A stretch of DNA of 9,560 nucleotides. Origin: CAZPQV01 sp964588705. Its GTDB lineage: Bacteria; Bacteroidota; Bacteroidia; Flavobacteriales; Weeksellaceae. This document shows positions 6,244 to 9,560 of this stretch, one piece after another. How positions within the stretch are numbered: position 1 is the first letter of the stretch; every line of letters begins with the position of its first letter. The notes beneath the pieces are model-generated. The model was not told where the DNA came from, ran no database searches, and worked only from the letters and a program-made list of their open reading frames with translations. Location: the NCBI GenBank assembly GCA_964588705.1, contig CAZPQV010000072.1:1-9560 (forward strand), read 5' to 3'. The translations under genes and the position numbers were made by a program.

Positions 6244-8842
6244 AGAACATCTACACGAAGGAGAGAGTTTAAAAAAAGTTTCCGGACTATATAAAGATTG
6301 GTTTTTGGACTATGCGTCCTACGTAATTCTCGACCGTGCGATTCCGTCGGTTTTTGATGGATTTAAGCCGGTACAGCGAAGAATTATGCACTCGATGCGT
6401 GAACTGGAAGACGGCCGCTACAACAAAGTCGCCAATATCGTGGGGAATACCATGAAGTATCACCCTCACGGAGATGCTTCCATTACCGATGCGATGGTGC
6501 AGATTGGACAGAAAGAACTTTTGATCGATACGCAAGGAAACTGGGGAAATATCTATACCGGAGATTCCGCCGCGGCCGCCCGTTACATCGAAGCGCGTCT
6601 TACACCGTTTGCGCTGGAAGTTGTTTTTAACCCAAAAACGACAGATTGGGTAAAATCATACGATGGCAGAAACAACGAACCGATTGATTTACCGGTGAAG
6701 TTCCCATTACTTTTGGCTCAAGGAGTTGAAGGAATCGGGGTTGGACTTTCCACAAAAATTCTTCCACACAATTTTAATGAATTAATTGCGGCTTCCATTG
6801 CTTATCTGAAAGGAAAGAAATTTCAGGTTTTCCCGGATTTTCTAACAGGAGGAATGCTGGATGTTTCTGAGTATAACGATGGTGAAAGAGGCGGTAGAGT
6901 TCGTGCGAGGGCAAGAATTATTCAGAAAGACAGAACCACTTTATCCATTACCGAACTTCCTTTTTCAAAAAATACCGGCGAACTGATTGACAGCATTGTA
7001 AAAGCCACAGAAAGAGGGAAAATCAAAATCAAAAAAATTGAAGACAATACATCAGATAAAGTTGAAATTCTGATTCATCTTCACAACGATGTTTCTCCGG
7101 ATAAAACCATTGATGCGCTTTATGCATTCACGGATTGTCAGGTTTCCATTTCACCAAATGCCTGCGTAATTGTGGGCAATAAACCAATGTTCCTTTCGGT
7201 TTCAGAAATTCTGAGAATGAACACCGATCACACAGTTTCTTTACTTAAAAAAGAACTGGAGATTGAACTGCACGAACTTCAAGAAAGTTGGCATTTTGCT
7301 TCATTAGAAAGAATTTTTATTGAAAACAGAATTTATCACGATATCGAAGAAGTAAAAACCTGGGAAGAAGTTCTCACCACCATTGATGAAGGTCTGAAAC
7401 CTCACACCAAACATCTTTTACGTGCGGTAACTGAAGAAGATATTGTGAGATTAACAGAGATTCGGATCAAAAGGATTTCGCGTTTCGATTTAGATAAATT
7501 TAAGGAAACCATTGCCTCACTTGAAGACAGAATTGCCAAGTGCAAACATAATCTAGAGCATCTTATTCCTTATGCGATAGATTATTATACCAATATTCAG
7601 AAAAAATACGGGAAAGACAAAGAAAGAAAAACGGAAATCCGCGTATTCGATACCATTGTGGCGAGCAAAGTTGCGGTGGCCAACGAAAAATTCTACGTGA
7701 ACCGCGAGGAAGGTTTTATAGGAACTTCGCTAAGAAGAGACGAGTACCTTTTCGACTGTTCTGATATTGATGATATCATCACCTTCCGGAAAGACGGAAC
7801 TATGAAAGTGGTAAAAGTTGAAGCCAAAACGTTCATCGGAAAAGATATCCTGCACGTCGGAATCTGGAAAAAAGGTGATGCGCGAACGGTTTATAATATG
7901 ATTTACCGCGAAGGAAAAATGGGACCGTACTACATGAAGCGTTTTTCCGTGACAGCGGTTACCCGAAATACCGATTACCCTTTAGCATCCGACCAAAAGG
8001 GTTCGGAAGTGTTGTATTTTTCAGCCAATCCGAATGGTGAAGCGGAACTTGTAACAGTTTTATTGAAACCAAACGCAAGAATCCGTAAACCAAAAATTGA
8101 TATCGATTTCTCTGAATTGGCCATTAAAGGAAGAAATTCCCGCGGAAACTTAGTAACGAAGTATGCCGTTAAGAAAGTCGACTTGAAAGAAGAAGGAGTT
8201 TCAACTTTAGCACCGAGAAAAATCTGGTTCGATGAAACCGTACGCCGCTTAAATGTTGATGCTCGCGGAACCTTCCTTGGAAACTTCAAAGGTGACGATA
8301 AAATCCTGACAATCAACGCACAGGGCGATGCAAAATTGGTTACATTTGATCTCATGAACCGTTTCGATGATGAATATCTAATTCTCGAAAAATGGAATCC
8401 GGAGCAACCGGTAACCTGTATTTATTTCGATGGTGAAAAGGAAATTTACTACATCAAACGATTCCTTTTCGAGAACAATACCAATGTTCAGGTATTTATG
8501 CCTTCCGAGCATCCGAAATCGTTTATCGAATTGGTAATCACGTCAAGCAATGCAACCGCAGAACTGATTTTTGCCAAAGAAAAAGGCAAGGAGAAAGAGC
8601 CTGAAACCATTAATATTGATGAGTTTATTGCGGTGAAAGGTATTAAAGCCATCGGAAATCAACTGACGAAAAGTAAGGTGAAAAACATCAATCTCACCAT
8701 TCCTGAACCGCAAGAAGAAATTAATCCCGAATTTGATGAGGTGGAGCAGAATGAAGACAGTGTTTCCTTCATCGATCAAGATGTGAAGAATGAGGATTAT
8801 CCGGAGGAAGGAACCATCGGCAGTCTTTTTGATGAAGAGTAA
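6236..8842 (+). CDS. parC: DNA topoisomerase IV subunit A (DNA cleavage/rejoining)
   Basis: This is an 868-residue type IIA topoisomerase A subunit, partner of ParE. The winged-helix DNA-gate region is unmistakable: KPVQRRI (44-50), KYHPHGD (74-80), GNWGN (101-105) and the catalytic Arg116-Tyr117 in AAAARYIEARL. Tyr117 would form the covalent link to DNA. A tower and coiled-coil region (about 330-470) follows, then a beta-pinwheel C-terminal domain (about 490-820) and a very acidic tail ending in SLFDEE. The canonical GyrA box QRRGGKG is not seen. Instead the domain has two similar blades, KGRNSRGNLVTK (from Lys631) and KGIKAIGNQLTK (from Lys801), consistent with ParC rather than GyrA. At the quinolone-contact positions it has Ala81 where E. 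coli ParC has Ser80, and Asp85 where it has Glu84. The ATG lies within the end of the preceding gene (ATGAATGA overlap), so its translation is probably coupled to that gene. Confidence 0.95.
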   Translation: MNEEHLHEGESLKKVSGLYKDWFLDYASYVILDRAIPSVFDGFKPVQRRIMHSMRELEDGRYNKVANIVGNTMKYHPHGDASITDAMVQIGQKELLIDTQGNWGNIYTGDSAAAARYIEARLTPFALEVVFNPKTTDWVKSYDGRNNEPIDLPVKFPLLLAQGVEGIGVGLSTKILPHNFNELIAASIAYLKGKKFQVFPDFLTGGMLDVSEYNDGERGGRVRARARIIQKDRTTLSITELPFSKNTGELIDSIVKATERGKIKIKKIEDNTSDKVEILIHLHNDVSPDKTIDALYAFTDCQVSISPNACVIVGNKPMFLSVSEILRMNTDHTVSLLKKELEIELHELQESWHFASLERIFIENRIYHDIEEVKTWEEVLTTIDEGLKPHTKHLLRAVTEEDIVRLTEIRIKRISRFDLDKFKETIASLEDRIAKCKHNLEHLIPYAIDYYTNIQKKYGKDKERKTEIRVFDTIVASKVAVANEKFYVNREEGFIGTSLRRDEYLFDCSDIDDIITFRKDGTMKVVKVEAKTFIGKDILHVGIWKKGDARTVYNMIYREGKMGPYYMKRFSVTAVTRNTDYPLASDQKGSEVLYFSANPNGEAELVTVLLKPNARIRKPKIDIDFSELAIKGRNSRGNLVTKYAVKKVDLKEEGVSTLAPRKIWFDETVRRLNVDARGTFLGNFKGDDKILTINAQGDAKLVTFDLMNRFDDEYLILEKWNPEQPVTCIYFDGEKEIYYIKRFLFENNTNVQVFMPSEHPKSFIELVITSSNATAELIFAKEKGKEKEPETINIDEFIAVKGIKAIGNQLTKSKVKNINLTIPEPQEEINPEFDEVEQNEDSVSFIDQDVKNEDYPEEGTIGSLFDEE

Positions 8843-8847
8843 AGTAG

Positions 8848-8868
8848 GAACGCGCTTTTAGCGCGTTC
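8848..8868 (+). terminator. GC-rich perfect hairpin between parC and the rhomboid gene
   Basis: GAACGCGCT (8848-8856) pairs perfectly with AGCGCGTTC (8860-8868) in a 9-bp stem with a three-base TTT loop, five bases after the parC stop. No T-run follows (AATATTATAAATAAAAAAAT), so intrinsic termination would be inefficient. It may be a partial terminator, or a stability or processing hairpin at the parC 3' end. The structure is certain from sequence; the terminator label is tentative. Confidence 0.45.
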
Positions 8869-8888
8869 AATATTATAAATAAAAAAAT

Positions 8889-9506
8889 ATGAATTCAGTT
8901 TTATTAATCATAATCGCCGCCACGGCCATCATCAGTTATTTCGGTTTCAACAATGTTGGAATGTTCGAAAAATACAAGTTCAATGTCGGTGCCATCAAAA
9001 ATAATAAGGAATATATCCGTCTGATTTCGGCGGGATTTCTGCACGCCGATTTAATGCATTTGCTGTTCAATATGCTCACGCTGTATTTCTTCGGACCTAT
9101 TGTGATACAGGCGTTTGGCGTGGTTGGATTCTTGGTTGTTTACTTTGGCTCCATTATTTTAGGAAACTTGTTTTCGCTTTATCTCTATCAGAAACAACCT
9201 TGGTATTCGGCGATTGGCGCGAGTGGTGGAGTTTCCGGAATTTTGTTTGCAGCAATTGCGGTTTTTCCGCACCTCGAACTGTTTCTATTTTTCATTCCGA
9301 TTCCGATTAAGGGTTATATTTTCGGGGTGTTGTACTTCGGATATTCGGTGTACATGATGCTAAATCCGCGTCCGCACGACAATATTGGTCACGCCGCGCA
9401 TTTGGGCGGAGCATTTTTCGGTTTGGTGTACGCTGTGGCAACTGCGCCCGAAATGGCGATGAACAATGCGATGTATCTGGGAATCATGGCATTACCGTTA
9501 TTGTAG
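8889..9506 (+). CDS. Rhomboid family intramembrane serine protease
   Basis: This is a 205-residue six-helix inner-membrane protease of the rhomboid family (PF01694), which cuts membrane-spanning segments within the bilayer. The catalytic serine is Ser112 in GASGG and the partner histidine is His171 in AHLGG. His52, His57 and Asn61 in FLHADLMHLLFN reproduce the spacing of GlpG His145, His150 and Asn154 that forms the oxyanion site. Arg44 before this block, in YIRLISAGFLH, is the usual (W/Y)R(L/I) position. Helices are estimated at about 4-20, 55-73, 77-100, 110-127, 130-157 and 168-187. There is no extra cytosolic domain, so it is the compact bacterial form. All catalytic residues are present, so activity is expected; the substrate is unknown. 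It follows parC by 46 bases with a GC-rich hairpin between, so it may be read through from the topoisomerase transcript at a lower level. Confidence 0.94.
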   Translation: MNSVLLIIIAATAIISYFGFNNVGMFEKYKFNVGAIKNNKEYIRLISAGFLHADLMHLLFNMLTLYFFGPIVIQAFGVVGFLVVYFGSIILGNLFSLYLYQKQPWYSAIGASGGVSGILFAAIAVFPHLELFLFFIPIPIKGYIFGVLYFGYSVYMMLNPRPHDNIGHAAHLGGAFFGLVYAVATAPEMAMNNAMYLGIMALPLL

Positions 9507-9560
9507 CTCAGTTTCGAGATATTTATTCGTAAAAGAATAGGATAGTTTTTTTCAGGAGCT

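Noticed and set aside
6571..6580. Isolated GC-only stretch (CGCGGCCGCC) in parC
   Set aside because: It encodes the conserved Ala-rich run just before the catalytic Arg-Tyr and needs no other explanation than alanine codons.
7975..8355. 126-codon open frame on the minus strand inside parC
   Set aside because: It lies wholly within an unambiguous parC coding region, has no recognisable domain, and its openness follows from parC codon use.
3824..8842. Possible assignment of the pair as gyrase GyrB/GyrA
   Set aside because: LRGKPLN and DVDGMHIR in subunit B, no GyrA box in subunit A and adjacency of the two genes all favour topoisomerase IV.
9524..9551. TATTC/GAATA hairpin followed by a T-run after the rhomboid gene
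   Set aside because: The stem is only five mostly A-T pairs and the T-run begins several bases after it, so it is too weak to call a terminator; the true end may lie beyond the window.

Overview
The window looks like a chromosomal housekeeping segment of a member of the Bacteroidota, most likely a flavobacterium close to Chryseobacterium/Kaistella. The reasons are the AT-rich spacers, the A-rich leaders that mostly lack a Shine-Dalgarno sequence, matches to the Bacteroidota promoter -7 box TAnnTTTG, and the flavobacterial character of the topoisomerase IV proteins. The genus is inferred from memory of protein style. All genes are on the + strand, and no mobile element, CRISPR array, tRNA or rRNA is visible.

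Positions 1-1114 hold the 3' part of a classical short-chain dehydrogenase/reductase gene and a complete NADPH-dependent FMN reductase (flavodoxin-fold) gene, closed by a strong intrinsic terminator with a weaker one just before it. Positions 1115-2794 hold an AI-2E/PerM family membrane transporter gene and a DoxX family membrane protein gene. The DoxX gene probably has its own promoter, and it is followed by a terminator. Positions 2795-3691 hold a TIGR00266/AIM24 family gene followed by a textbook terminator.

Positions 3692-9560 hold the main block: a probable promoter, parE (topoisomerase IV subunit B), a small uncharacterised two-helix membrane protein gene, parC (topoisomerase IV subunit A) and a rhomboid intramembrane protease gene. 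The small gene overlaps parC by 8 bases, so it and parC are probably translationally coupled. ParE supplies ATPase and TOPRIM functions and ParC supplies the DNA-cleaving tyrosine; together they form the chromosome-decatenating type IIA topoisomerase. A GC-rich hairpin without a T-tract separates parC from the rhomboid gene.

I found no clear novel system. The most useful lead is the unrecognised AT-rich membrane protein gene between parE and parC. Its predicted soluble part has a strand-rich, PH-like look. Everything else is ordinary core-genome content with some regulatory detail.
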